Part shown: one piece after another, positions 12,101-27,100 of the stretch
Numbering within the stretch: the first letter of the stretch is position 1
How the letters are laid out: each line of letters starts with the position of its first letter
Assembly: GCA_027627225.1 (NCBI GenBank)
Contig: CM051024.1
Span: 48,328,047 to 48,392,046, forward strand
Direction of reading: 5' to 3'
From: Congeria kusceri
Lineage: Eukaryota > Mollusca > Bivalvia > Myida > Dreissenidae
DNA: 64,000 nt
The notes under the pieces: model-generated
Database searches by the model: none
What the model saw: the letters and a program-made list of their open reading frames with translations, nothing else
What the model was told of the DNA's origin: nothing
Made by a program: the position numbers and the translations under genes

Positions 12101-15100
12101 TATATAGAAACTAATAACATAACAAACTTTTTTTCAATTATTTTTGCCTGAATCGTGTTTCAAACAAGCAAACAATGTGGTTTGCTTAGATACAATTTAG
12201 TACGCCAAACAATCAGACGTACCATACATTTTGTGGCTTGTCATCTGGTTGTCTAAAGTGCACCGTTGTGGAATTTTTGTCGTAGTAAGCTTCTGATATG
12301 TTGCTGCCAATGATCTGTATATCTAACCCTTCTTCCAGATTCAATGTACAGGAAACATTTCCGCCAACAGTGACATTCACGAAGTTGCATGTATTTAATG
12401 TCGGCATTACCATCACTAAAATGCAAACCAAAGAGCATTTTGATTTTTTTGTAGAAAATTGTAATGTCCTTATTTCGTTTAGCGTAGATATATTCACAAT
12501 TTAATCACATCTTGTACAATTAATTATATAGTTTTTCAAACAAACTATTAAAAGTCAAAGTTTAAATAAATCTGGGATGTGTGCTTAAAGAAACAACAAC
12601 ACAATTTCTTCCAAGTAAAACCTGGTGCTGGAAAAGTCCACTGTCATAAACGTATAGTGATATGTGTTCTATATTTAACTACCTATTTCTTTCTTTGTCA
12701 AATCTACGTTTTGGCGTTTGTTGTTCGTATTCTCAGCTACTTCAATGTTTAACGTAAATGCGTAGTCAAAGACGCATTCCACATTCTCAGATCCATTGCA
12801 TGCCTTGATAGCTGCTGCAAGTGTTTCATTGTCCACCGTGTCAAGGAAACGTGGCACATAGGACGCGTTGTGGTAATCAGCATGGCTCTTACCATCTTCG
12901 TAGATAAAAACGGACGTATCGTCGCCAACAGTCCCTAATAAAACAATACACTAAGTACACCTAAATTCAGTTTTCATTGTTCATGCATTCCCAAAAAGCG
13001 TTGCATGATTTATTATTATGATTTGAATTATCTGATTACACATTTGTCTTACATAATACATAGTATTTGATAACCATTTCAAAATTAGAAACTGAGAAAG
13101 CACTTACATGTTTGACCGAACAGAAATATGTCTGCGTCCTTGGCCTTCGAATAAAGTACGCTGCCATTTCGGTACATCAAATCGTTGTCTGCATTTTCAT
13201 CGAAGTTGCCAAGAAGACCACTTGTTTTATTTTGAAATGTCTTCGGTATTATTGTATCTAAAGAAAGCATTTCTGTCCCAACTCCAATATTGAGCGTTAT
13301 TTCTGTGAATATAAATAGCGTTTACTTGCTACATTCATCTTAATTGCATAAACAGAAAGGAATGTCCAGAAATACAATTACAAAAGATGCTTCTAGTATG
13401 ATTAATGTGTGTTCGTTAGTTTTACTTACCCAATGCAAGAAATGATACTCGTAAAATACCCGCGTCACCGTGGATGGTAAGTGTAGATGTATTGAAGGCA
13501 AAGAGGTTGTCTCCAGATTTCCGAAGTTCAGGTGTCAAATCGATTCCGTTGCAATAGAGAGCAAAATCTACACACAAACAAACCACATTATGAAATAGTG
13601 TCTTGTCGTAGTAATGGTGCGTATTCAGCAACAGCAGATTTCGTACTAACTACTAGATTCAAACACAAGTTTTGCAACAAAATGTTGACAAATTATATAT
13701 CTTACATTGCTGGAGGAACGTGTTTACAATTAAAAGCACGTAAGAAGGAAACTACGCTGTCTTTCTTTACAAGCTGTAACATACAAATGATGCTAAATAT
13801 GGATATCAGAGTAAAGTATTAAACCTACCATCTTTTGCAGTATTCAGCTCAATATGTATTGAAGTGTTTAAATGATCTTTTGCGGCAAATGCTGTGAAGA
13901 TCGTTGCATCTGATAGGTTACCGTCCTTTTTGACCGCTCTCTCCGTTCTTGCTTGGAGCGAAAATGTGACATTTGATGTTTCAATACTGAGCAGCACGTA
14001 TTCTCCGAGGCCATTGAAAGTATAATTCATACCATCTAATGTCCGGATATGCGGATCGCCCCAGAATGAACCTACATAATAAATAATAATGATGTCTTAA
14101 CTTCGTTATGCGACGGATTGGGCACGCAAACGAATCAACCATCCGTACATAAGCTGCTGTAGTACTATATAGCTTATTAATTCATTTACAACATGCACAC
14201 ATTTTAAATTTGCTTTTTCTGAAACACCAGAAATAAATTACCTAAATTATAAGGCGATATTTGGTAGCATGTTCCTGTCGGATGCAGCTCATAATAAAGA
14301 TCACAGTAATCAGATTTAATGCAGCATTTGTCCTTTGCAATAATATCCTCTATTTCGTGATCACGTGCTGAGACTGAAGGATGTCTGATAAAAAATCCTC
14401 CTGCTAAAGGTCGCTCGTCGATAAACTTTAAAGTTCTTCGATAGTAACAGCAGGACTGAAATCAGAAGATAATATTTGGCACCAAACCTAATCCTCAACA
14501 ATTGTTATTATACTAGTTTAAAACCTGATGCAAATGACCATGGAAATGATCAAATCATGTGTGCTGCTGCATCTAATTGGTCAGATAGAATTGACGTGGT
14601 AAAACTGTAACATAAATCTCCAAACAAGTCAAAAAGATGCATGTACATGCATATAGGAACGTTTCAAGGTCCATTCTGTTCTACAAAATCACACTGAATT
14701 ATTCTCCCTAAGAGTCGAACTAATCAGACCTACCTTTCCATAGGGCTTATATGTTTCTCCCAGTTGCATATCAACACACAAAATGTCATTCCCTGTGTGT
14801 CGTCCTATCAAGCGCCGAATGGCCCAAAACCACGGATCCCATTGAGCTAAACTGACGTCACATGGGCAGGAGGGAAGCCGTTGTGAATATATGTGGAAGT
14901 CATCCTTATGTTTGACATTTCTGTTGTACCACATTATACAGTCAACGGCGTGGTTAGACAGCGAGACGTCGTATGAGCTTATGTTTTTGAGTAAAAGGCC
15001 GCTTATGCCTGTAATATTCCAATACATGATTTCATACAACTATCCCTGTGTTTAGTTTTTAGAAATAACTTTTTCGCACCTTTAATAATGCCCCATTAGT

Positions 15101-18100
15101 TGTTTAATACTGCAATTTAATGTACTGTAAATACAGTAATCTACTAATGTTTTTTTGAACAACGACTATACATATTTGTATTCTACTAATGGAAGTATAT
15201 ATTTCAATTATGATAGGACAACTGGATATATTTGATAATCTTTAGTCCTAATATCAAACCTGATGAGTTGTGAAAGCATATGTTTGTATATACATGTACC
15301 TCCTGATTTAGTACCCAAATCCATTCGAAGCGCCGGTGTTTTAAATGAGAACAGATGACTGAAGTGTAGACCATCAGCATCAGCATGTCCTATCCACAGT
15401 GGGATTGACATGGGCTTGACATAGGGATAAGTATTACTAATCCTCCAGTTCATAAGTTCATGTCCGTAGATATGCAATGCAAATGTCAGCTCTCCACTGG
15501 AAATAATGACTAACTGGAATGTTGCTGACTGAAAAGAAACAAACATGTGCATGTACACATAATTTAGTTGCACACATATACGTTGTACATTTTACGGAGG
15601 AATTGACCAGATACGTGTCAATCAAGGATTGAGTTGACCTAATATGGGTTTATATTTCAGTGGTAAATAAAGCACACGGTCACATTATCCAATCAATATA
15701 CTTCAAATCCTTGGACAAACAAACTTAGACAAACCGAACGGCGGAGCTATCTATGTTTTTGCTACTGGGTAATTGCTAATAATGCTTGCTTCTTGAATAT
15801 TAATCGATGTATAGTTGCACAGTCTACGTACTGCAAATAAAAAAATAGTGTACTTACTAGTTGAGCATCTAATAAGACGTTTCTCGGCTTCACACGATTC
15901 CACGTGGCAATCAAAACAAATCTTGCATCAAAGGAAGAAATCATTTCTATCTGTTTGATAAGATTCTCCAGAAATCTTATGTCTTCCAATGCTTTCGTCG
16001 TGAACGGATAATCATTTAGAACATCATAAGTTCTATAATAAATAGCTGACGTCTTATCCAAGTAGATATGCGCAAAATATGCTGCTACAACTGGGTCATT
16101 AACAAGAATGGTCGGTTCGGCAATGCTCAAACTGTCCTCATTGATCATGGTTGGCTTAGGGTTGAGGTACTTCTTATCAAAACTGATCAGCCCACTTCTA
16201 CAAACCTATTGACAAAACATTAGCTTAAAGGAAATACATTTGCGTGTTTGCGATTTGTAGATAATCGATCGGTTGTCTTAAATAAATGACAATGTCTTGC
16301 ATATAGGCCTAATGCCGTTTCTCTATTCTGATGTGTTTAAGGAAAAACATTAATAGAATACCTTACATAAATATGTTTCTTCTTTGCGTATGTAAATGTC
16401 GACGGTCCGTTGTTTAGGTTAATTTCGAAATGCCATTTTAGCGGGCCGACTAAATAGTATAGTGCCCGGGGCCTGTGGGCAGTGTTTTGTGTGGGTGCCC
16501 ACTCAGTTCTTGTTGTGTGTAACCGCAATTCTGGGAGGAGTTTTATCAATATAATACGATTCTACTACGATCGTAAGTAACGTATCGAGATTCATGTAGT
16601 TGTTTACGATTGTACATAAGGTCCGTGTCGTCAACGAAAATTTCGTAAATGCACTAAATATATTAATATGCAACTAGCTACCATTGTGTCCACCAGGTGT
16701 CGCTTCTCGACTAACCTGTGTGATTTGGCGCTGTGCATGATGGGTAAGCACTCTTATTTATATAGCGCCAACTGATGCATGAGACGCTTCCCTTAAATAT
16801 TAGCAAAAATCATCATACAGTCTTGTAGGACATAACTGGGTTCAAGTACTAAATATGTGCATCAGTTAATTCAATTTCAAAATATAATCCGCCGGTTTTT
16901 TCAATAATAGAACTGTTTTTTATCTCAATTTGTTCACTTGTAAATAGTGTTCGAAAGTGAAAGTAGAAACTGCATGACAACGCAAGTCAAACGCATTTAA
17001 TTGCAGGAACGGGTATTAACACGATGCTCTGAGTGTTTTTTAAGTTAATAATAATGATAGAGTTATCATGTTTAAACATGGGTTTAACGTGCCTCCGAAA
17101 GTTGCAATTCTGCTACTCTGGTTTGCATCTAGCCATTGAGTAATTAAATGAGAATTAAATTGAACAATATTATCTTTTATTGCTGATTAATTTGAATTGC
17201 GATGCTATGAGGTTAATTTTTATTTACAATTACATGTTTTGTGAATACTTATGGGCCAAATGTGAGGTAAGTGCGCACATAAACCGGTTAAAACCCCCAA
17301 TGATTTGCATTGACCGTTCCAAGGCGGTGACCCCAGTTTTATTCGTGTGTGTTTTGTGTTCGTTCTGTGTTTTTGTGATGTGCTGTGTATTTTTTTTTTT
17401 GGGGGGGGGGGGGGCAATTGGTCACTTGCCATAAATAGAGGACCTTGGGCTGCTAATAAGAGTTCTCTCCTGCTGTCGCAACTGGAGTTTCGCTTTGTTT
17501 ATATTGAATAAAAATAGGCGGAAAAATTGTGCTTGTTTGGAAATTGTTTCATTCCTCCGCGGACTATGTCTTTGTGAATGCACATTTAGCCAAATATGGA
17601 TAGTTATCCGTTCCCAGTATAGAGGTTAGACGAAAGCAGTGACGTCACACTCTATGTATAGAATGACTAGCTACATAAATAATTTCGGATGTATACTGAA
17701 AATATCGTGACGCAATCTAAATTTTTGAAATAACGTCATTTTCGCGCGCTATTCGAAATAAACAAGTCGATGAAATGGGTTAAAAACAAGGAAGGGTACA
17801 TACAATTCTTAAAATGGATGACAATTACTACAACTAAAATATAATTTAAGAGAAAGATTCACGTTATTAACCGTTTTAAGTTCACAACGCAATTGTTTTT
17901 ACAAACTGTCGTTTGGCTTTCAAAACAGTGCAAACGTTGAATGGACCTCAGTTTACTGCTTCGGTCCGTTCAAAGTTTCTGTGCTGACAAGTCGGTCACT
18001 GCAATGCGATGATGCCATAAGTGGTCTGTACTATTTCTTAAATAATTAATTGCACTTTATATGTGCTTGGAATTACAAAAGAAGGGCCAAGATGGCCCTA

Positions 18101-21100
18101 GGTCGCTCACCTGAGTGCAAAGCATCATAATAGCTTTTGACAAAAAGATTGTTTAAGATTTCAATATAGCCATATAAGGAAAACTGTCCCGTCCCCCGGC
18201 GGCCATTATTGTTAACGAATCAAAATGATTTCCAGAAATTTGGTTAACGGTCACCCAAGGAATATGCATGTGAAATTATTTTAAAATGTATCCAGTGGTT
18301 TCAGACAAGAAGATGTTTAAAGTTTTCAATATAGCCATATAAGGAAAACTGCCCCGCCCCCTGGCGGCCATGTTTTTTAACAAATAAAAACGATTTCAAG
18401 GAATTTCATAGAGAGTTACCCAATGAACATATATGTGAAATTATTTTGAAATCCAGCTAGTGGTTTCAGACAAGAAGATTTTTAAAGTTTTCAATAAAGC
18501 CATAAAAGGGTAACTGCCCCGCCCCCTGGCTGCCATGTTTTTTTTAACAAATCAAAATGATTTCATGGAGTTTGGTAGCGGGTTACCCAAGGAACATTAC
18601 TGTGAAATGTTTTTGAAATCCAGCCAGTGGTTTCAGACTATAAGATTTTAACAGTTTTCAATATAGCCATATACGGAAAATTGCCCCGCCCCCTGGCGGC
18701 CATGTTTTTAAACGTATCAAAATTATTTGAAGCAATTTGGTAGAGGGCACCCAAGGAGCATTTTGTGCGAAATTATTTTGAAATCCAGCCAGTGGGTTCA
18801 GACTAGAAAATTTTTAACGTGTTCAAAATAGCTATATAACGGTAACTGCCCCGCCCCCTGGCAGCCATGGTTTTTAACAAAGCAAAATGATTGCAAGGAA
18901 TTTGGCAGAGAGTCACCCAAGGACCAATTCTGTGAAATTATTTTGAAATCCAACCAGTGGTTTCAGACAAGAAGATTATTAAAGTTTTCAATATAGTTAT
19001 ATAAGGAAAATTGGCCAGTCCTCCTGGAGGCCATGTTTTTTTAACGAATCAAAATAATTTCAAGGAATTTGATAGTCGGTCACCTAAGGAACATTTGGGT
19101 GGAATTTTTTTTAAATCCACCTAGTGGTTTCAGACAAGAAGATTTGTAACGTTTTCAATATAGCCATATCAGGAAAACTTCCCCGCCCCCTGGCGGCCAT
19201 GTTTTTTAACAAATAATTAATGACTTGAAGGATTTTGGTAGAGGGTCACCCAAGGAGCATTTCTGTGAAAACTATTTTTAAATCGAGCCAGTGGTTTCTG
19301 ACAAGAGATTTTTAAGTTTTCCAGTTTTTAAGCTTTTGTTTGCCATGAAACGAGAGTTTTCAATATACTTTAATAAATTAAAGGAATTTTGTAAAGGACC
19401 ATCCAATAAAAATTCCTGCCAAGTTTGGTTAAAATCCGCTTTGTGGTCTCAGAGAAGATGTTTGAAGTAAAATGTTGACGACGGACGACGGACACAGACT
19501 GACCACAATAACTCACCCTTGATCACTTCGTGCCCAGGTGAGCTAAAAATATTAAAATATAATATATATAAATTGATTTATGAATGGGACTTATTCACAG
19601 ATATTTGTAATTTCATTTTGGAAGTATGCCGGTCTGTGTATTAACTTGACAGATTTAAGCATCGGAACTTAAAAGCTTAAGTATAATGACGAGAAAAAAA
19701 GGATAAACAAAAATATAAAGGAAAAAAAAGTTACTCCAACTGGGATTCGATCCTCGGGCGTCTTAATTAAAAGGCTAACTCCTTAACCATCGGCCATTAC
19801 GACTTGTATATGTATATGTATTTTTGCTTTATGTAAACGATCCACGGGCTGTCAGCAATGTTAACGAAAACAACAGAAACACTCCAAATTTTTCCATCTC
19901 CATTGTGTTATTTTTCTCCTTTATATACACTATTCTTTTATTTGGAAAATCTGTGATAGAGAGATGGAAAATATTTAATTCGTCAATCTGTGAACAGGTC
20001 TTTTTAAATATATATACACACTTCATTGTCTAGTTATGTAAAAAATATACACTCACATGCATCGTATCTCTCATTTTATAGAATACTGGAATAGAGGGTA
20101 TAAAACTAATCGGTTTGCTACAGTCCAGCTGGTCAAGAATGACATCACCGATCTCGGGTCCAAAGGGCAGTAATGGCACTTTAATGAGCAAAAGCATTCA
20201 ATTAGAAAAGCATTGAAATTTTAATAGTCATATACAAAATGTAGTTTCCACATATAACTCCATCACTATCGACAAATTATTTTGGACATATTAAAATTTA
20301 ATTAAAATTAAATATTTGCTTTGAAAAGTAAAAAAAAAAATTCTATGCTATGGACACAAACTTGTTTAAGCGTATGCAATTACGTGCATGACTATCACCA
20401 GATGTATTCGTTTTTGCCTCTCTTTTATTAATGCTTTAATATTCATTGTAATAATATCATGCATAATACACATATACTTATGGTTCTCAAGGAAAACAAA
20501 TGTGGTAGAACGTTAACAACTTACGAACTTACTTATGTCACATTTTTGTGTTCGACGGTCTATCATACCAGACAAACACGCACATTTACTATCTTTACAT
20601 ATTGCATTGTCTGTCAGACATTGAAATTTCTCAGTGCATGTCTCGCCTATGTCAGCTAAAAACAATGAAAAAAATATAATGTGAAATTAATACAAAAATT
20701 ATACAAATTGAAAAAAAATGTAATTGTATGAAAAAAATAATTACGGTTACTTGTTCGGTGAATACGTTTTATCTACAAAAAAATAAATAAGTGACAATTT
20801 TAACTAATTTTTGTAACTGGTCAACCCTTTTGTGATAGAATTTTGAGCGTTCATTTACGTTTATTTAGTAATGTTTTTACTAATTAGTAGTAGTATTTAT
20901 TAGTACCTTTCTTGAAGCATGTCGGTGGTGAACTTGTCCAATGACCTGTACTGTCACACAGTATTGAATGGTTTCCTTGCAGAAGATATCCATCGTCGCA
21001 TTCAAAACGCAACAAAGAGTTAAATGTTGTTCCAACAGGTTTGTTCAAGATACTCCCGTTTGATGGTTCTGTGACCCTACCACAATCTAAATTCAATATC

Positions 21101-24100
21101 GATATTATGTGATACAACAATATGATGTATGATGATAAAATATGATAAAACAAATGTATTTCTGTTGAGAAAGTTATTAGCAACAAAATACGAATAAAAA
21201 CGTTCAAAGGATCATAGAACACATCAGTATACATGTAATATACCTTTAATAATGCACGTTGGCCTGTCGCTCCACTGTCCATTATCTTGACACGTTAGTC
21301 GGTTGTTGCCATATAGAGTATATCCAATGTCGCACTCCACTTCAACAGAAGAGCCGTACGTTGTATCGCTTCCGGTTACAGTACCATTTTCCATATCGAA
21401 TAAAAAGCAATCTAAAGTGGTAAACATTATTATGTGCAGTAAGTATTGTTTGAAATTTTTGTACATACGTACATGTTAAATATGTTGTTTCTTATAATTT
21501 CTGTAATAAAAATAGAAGATATGAGAGTACTTTTAGATCAATAAAATATAAATTAAAAATATATATTTTTTTAAATGTGTCAGTATTACATAAATGCATT
21601 TATAAGATAACATTTATGTTTAATAATAAGCAAAACGTTAAATCGCTTTACGCTATACGAAATTGTTACCGATTAATTCACATGAAACAGTAGCGTTCCA
21701 TCCATATTCCATACATGCAACCTCGCTTGGTCCTTGTATTGCAAAGCCAGTATTGCACTTGATTGTCGCGATTGCACCCAGAGAAGTTCCATTTTCTGTG
21801 ACAACTTCTGCGTTCGATATCTGAGGCTTTCCACAATCTATGAAAACAAATACCGAGTAAGCGCTTGATGAACATGTATGTTTTCAAAAGAAACGGAAAT
21901 TAAGATTTAAGCAGGATAAATACACGTATTATACTAACCTGACGGGTCGCAGATGGGACTACCGGACCAAGTGCCGTTTTCCTGGCACACAATGACGGGA
22001 TTGCCGGACATTTCATTACCTTCGTCACATGAAATGTTTACCACTGTGTTAAACACTGTGACAGAAGTATTAGCTTGACCTCTAGACGGGGTAGGATCCC
22101 CGCAGTCTATAATATAAACCAGAAAGACTTACTTGTATCATAATTAATAAAGCATCTATTAATGAGACAAATACGCATACATCAAAATATGGAAATCTAG
22201 ATTATGGTACTGCTTGTCGCAAAAAAGTAAACTAATGTGCACGTTTTTGTGTCGTGCAATCGCACCGATTTATTAAATCAATGTTGATTAATGTTAAATG
22301 GAAATCTGGATTATTGTATTGCCTTGTGCAAAAAGTAATCAAGGTTTATGTAAGTTCTATATGTACATGGCTTGATGGATTCAAAGTGATTGTGTGCTTT
22401 CATACATTCATCCTATAAGGATTTCAATGTTAGTATTTGAAATATTACAAGTCATGATGTCGCATCAACCGTTTATATCACTTACCAATAAGTTGACACG
22501 TAGGGACATGCGTGTGGTTCCATATACCGCTCGCGTCGCATTTTACAATCCATGATCCGCGTGGATTAAATCCTAAACTACATCGGACGACTGCCACTGT
22601 CCCGTACGTTGTTTCATTACCAATATCTACACTCATATTGTCGATTGCAAGGTTGTTACAATCTGTAACGTGATGTTTTTTGTTAGATGTATTACTTAAT
22701 AAAAAATATGAAAAAGGTTCTTGTTTGCATTGCCATTAATAACGATTATACGAAACTTGTTTTATGAATTCATAGTTGTAAACAAAAGTCATTGAACTTA
22801 CCAACAATACTGCATGTTGGATAGTCGGTCCATGAACTGTTGCTCTGGCAGCGAATTTCCGATTGCCCAAATAAAGTGTATCCAATATTACATGTCACTG
22901 CCAGTACGTCATCAAGGAAATACGATGTTCCATTACTGTTTCCATTGGATGGCGTTGGATTGCCACAATCTGCAATGTTGTAAGAGAAATGACCCATATC
23001 TGACTCCAAGTACAGTTAAAATTCTGACAGCATTATTACTTACAAGAAATTGTATATAATAACAACTGTAAATCCCAGATTAAAATTCAAATATTTTTTC
23101 CTACTACCTATTAGGATACACGATGGAGTACCAGACCACTTTTCGCTGTCAAGACAGGTAATCACTGAGTCACCGTTCAGGTAGCGTCCTTTGTCACATG
23201 ATACGCTTACCACAGCTCCTATATTAGACTTCGTATCGTTGACTTGTCCATTAGAAGGTATCGGGTCACCACAATCTCCATATAACAAATCACTTTTATT
23301 ATCCATATACTAGTACTAAGCATTTTAATACACGTTTTTGTAAATATGTTTCTACTGGAGAAAACAAAATGCAATGTTTCATTATATTAAACATCGCAAG
23401 TTTTCATCTGCATAGTTTAGCCTAATAGTTATGTGCTCAATAAAGACTTATTTAATGTTTCAATTTGATATATATGTGGGGGAAATTATTATGCAACACA
23501 AACATGTACAAATAATATTCCTAAATCATAAAACCGCTTTCTTGTTTTAAACCACAACCATTTATGAACTCTTGTAATATTATCATTCCACAATTAACTA
23601 AATGTGTCATAGATACGGATGCCCCCACGACGCATGTTTGTGATACAGTGGAAAAAATTTCAAAGGGCTATAATTCAGCCAAAATTGGTCGCAGCCAAAA
23701 TTCCTTCCTCTTCGATCACCTACACATTAAGGCTGTCTAGCTGTGAAAATTTGAGTGAAATCCGCATAGCCGTTAAAGAGGAGTTGAGTCCACAAAATTT
23801 TATGAAGTATATAAAGTGGAAAAATGTCATAGGGCCATAATTCTGCCAGATTGGTCGCAGCCAAAATTCTTTCCTTTACGATCATCTACACATTAAGGTT
23901 GTTCAGCTGTGAAGGTTTGAGCAAAATCCGCCGACCCGTTAAATAGGAGTTGAGTCCACACAATTTAAGACATAAGGACGTACGTACGTACGTAAGGACG
24001 GACAAGTGCAATGCTCAATGCCTCCCACTTTGTGGGGGGCATACAAATGAATCACAACATATAAGAGATTTGTACAATAAAGATAACTTAGTACGATTGT

Positions 24101-27100
24101 ATACACATCTTTTCAGAAAATTAGAAAGTTTTAAATGACGTTAATTTTATTTTGAATATACATTTTTTTACAATGTTTTCTAATTTATGTTTGGGTACAT
24201 ACTTGAACACATCAATATATTTTAATAGATTGGCGAAAGCGCACCCTAAAAAAGCATAAGTGACAATTTGTTCTCCAGGTACTATATATATATTTACCTG
24301 TACATGTTACTGCCACGTCTCTATTGTGATTGCAATCGTCATACGTATCGTACTGACACTCATTGATGTGAGTCTTGTTCGAACCGCACACCATATTATC
24401 AACAAAGATAGGCCCAGTCCCTTCACTAACTGCTGTATAAAATCGTTTTGCTGGGCTGCAAGAGCAGACGTGACGAACATTATAAATATGGGTCACCATA
24501 AAATAAAAATGCTTAAGAAAAAATACCATATGCATTGAAATCAAACAATGACACCTACTACTTTCCAATCATATGGCAGATAACATTGGCTTCGTCGAGT
24601 CCGAAGCTGTCAAGGCAAATTGTACCCCATGTGTCATACACTTTTATCCCAATCCTGCCGTCTGAGGCGTTCGTTCCACCTGTAAGTCTTATGTCTTGAA
24701 TAGGAAGCGGTCTTGCTGCAAAGTAACAACGTAACCTTTTATAGCAAGGGTATATCGTCAAATCATAATCGTGCACCTACGATTCAAATATCCTGGATTG
24801 CGTAAGGTATTCATAAAAGAAACGTAACAACTTAACATTAGATAGAAAATTTGCATCAATATTATGGCATAAAATGCCACACAGTGGACATAAGACGCAA
24901 ATACATACGGTATTCTTGGCACTCTCCAATAGTTTTCCATCCACTTTCAGTGCAAGTCATGTGCAGATAGCCGACATAAGATTTATAATATTCACAGTTA
25001 GCGTATAAATTCGAATCGTTGTAATTGAAATATCCAACACCCCAATATGCCATATCTGGTTGTCCGCATTCTAAAAGAAACGTGTGATTAATAATATATT
25101 GGAGTCTTGTATGACTATAAATGTTATACGAGGATTACAATTGTTGTTTTAAAACAAAACTGTACATTACACATATCAAGTATAAACGCACGTATTTAGA
25201 TATTAAGTGCTCGACTATGTGGATTTTATTGAATTCAATACTGGGATTCTTAAACCAAATACATATTTTCACATTGGACGAATATCAACTAGGAGAACTT
25301 ACCGTTGCAAAGTATTGATACATCTCGACTGTGTGAACATTTTCCATGTTTCGTGTATTTGCATTGACCAATAGCAGTGTCGTGACTCCCACAGTGAAGT
25401 TCATCAATGTGAATAGGACCGGATCCTTTCCCAAACCTGGACCCAGTGAAATACATCGACGCCTGCAAGCTAAATACCAGTAACAGATTTATAATTTATA
25501 ATTACCAAGGAAAATCCACCTGGAAAATATCGTAAGTATACACATTTTAATATGTCAATTTTACAACATTAACACTATTCGTATTTATTTTTGTATTTAA
25601 ATGTATGTATATTCCTTTTTTATGTTTATATATATTAAAATGGAGGGAATTCTTAATTCTTACTGTTGACTGTCACTTTTAGTTGTATAGAACGCATGTA
25701 TAAGCACGAGTTCTTTCGGAATAAGGTATGTATATATATCACCGGACAAACTCGTATGAAACATATTATCCAGTCAATATTGCATTCTTAATCTGATTAC
25801 TTTAGTAGTCAAGCTGGGGTTCGGAATGGTTAAAATCTATCACCAATCATGTTTTCTCTATTTTTTTTAATGAATTAACCGAATTTATGACCATTAAGTT
25901 TGAAGCCCTCGAAACCTTCTCACGTTGTACCTTTGACTGTCAAAGTGATTACGCTTTAGAAGTCTATCTACGTTTATATATATATATTGTACGCAGATGA
26001 TGCTGTAATTTTAGCAAAGTCCAATGCTGACTTACAACGTGCATTATAGATGCTATGTTAGAATATTGCAATTTGTAGGATCTAAAAGTTAATCCCGATA
26101 AGCATAAAGTTAATGTATTCTGGGAAATAAAAAAGACTTTGTTAAAGACATTGATTTAACTTTGGCGTTGTGAAAGTAGATGTCATTGAAGATTTTGTAT
26201 TTCTTGGTGCTCTTTAGCTTTAACTGTAAATTTGCCCAAACCTAGAAAAGGTTGCTCAACAGGCTCGAAAATCTATATTTGCACTTTTGAAAAAGATTCA
26301 CTTCCTTGATTTGTCCATACTGTTTAATTTCATTTATTTAATTCAACAAGTGTACCAAAAATGTTATACGGCTCAGAAGTGTGGGCATTTGAGGATCGTA
26401 TGATCTTAGATTGATTCCAAATGAAATTGTGTAAACGTATACTAAATCTGAAGCTATCAACCCCAAATTACATGTACATGACCTTAGGAGAATTAGATAT
26501 TAAGCTTATTTAAGTACATCAAAATGTAGACTTCTTACCTACTGGGGTAAGATTGTAAACAATCTCAATCGTGTTAATAATAGTAAAATATGCTATATAC
26601 TGTATAAGACTACATTCTGTCTCCATAGGGAAAATATTATTATGTTCCCATGGATTACCTGTGTTAAAATATGTTAAATGACCTTGGCTTAAGAGTTATT
26701 TTTGATAGAGTGTCAATAGTGTAAATATGTTCAAACCTCTAGTCATATTTAGATTGAATATTCTGTTTATCCACTAAGATGTAAAATTATGGATCTTCTT
26801 CTTGTCGATCACTTAGATGGACACGCCGGCTCTCTGCGCAAAGGTCGCCGTGCGCCGCAGGTCCTCCAGACTGCCATAGAGCTTCCCTTGCATCGTGGTC
26901 TCCTCCGCCCAGATCTGGCGCCTGAGGCCATTGTGTAGTGGGCAGGACTGCAGCAAGTGTTATGTTGTCATGCTGCCTGTCTGACAGGGGCACTGGTCTG
27001 ACTGGCCAATTCTGAACTTGGTGAAAAGGTGGTGGTTCATACGGTTGTGGCCTGTCCGCAGCCTGAATATGAGGACCTGCTCAGATCTTGAGAGCAGGTG

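Larger units (their letters stand above)
16206..20056 (-). other. Repeat-filled intron inside the NIDO domain
   Basis: 3.85-kb intron. It contains a dispersed family B copy (17085-17515, with a T10G14 homopolymer run at about 17391-17414), a tandem-repeat element (18081-19545) and TIR family A copy 3 (19577-20007). No other coding exon was seen. Confidence 0.75.

Noticed and set aside
16337..16549. Minus-strand ORF of 70 codons just upstream of the NIDO exon
   Set aside because: No splice logic connecting it to the phase-0 NIDO junction and no domain resemblance.
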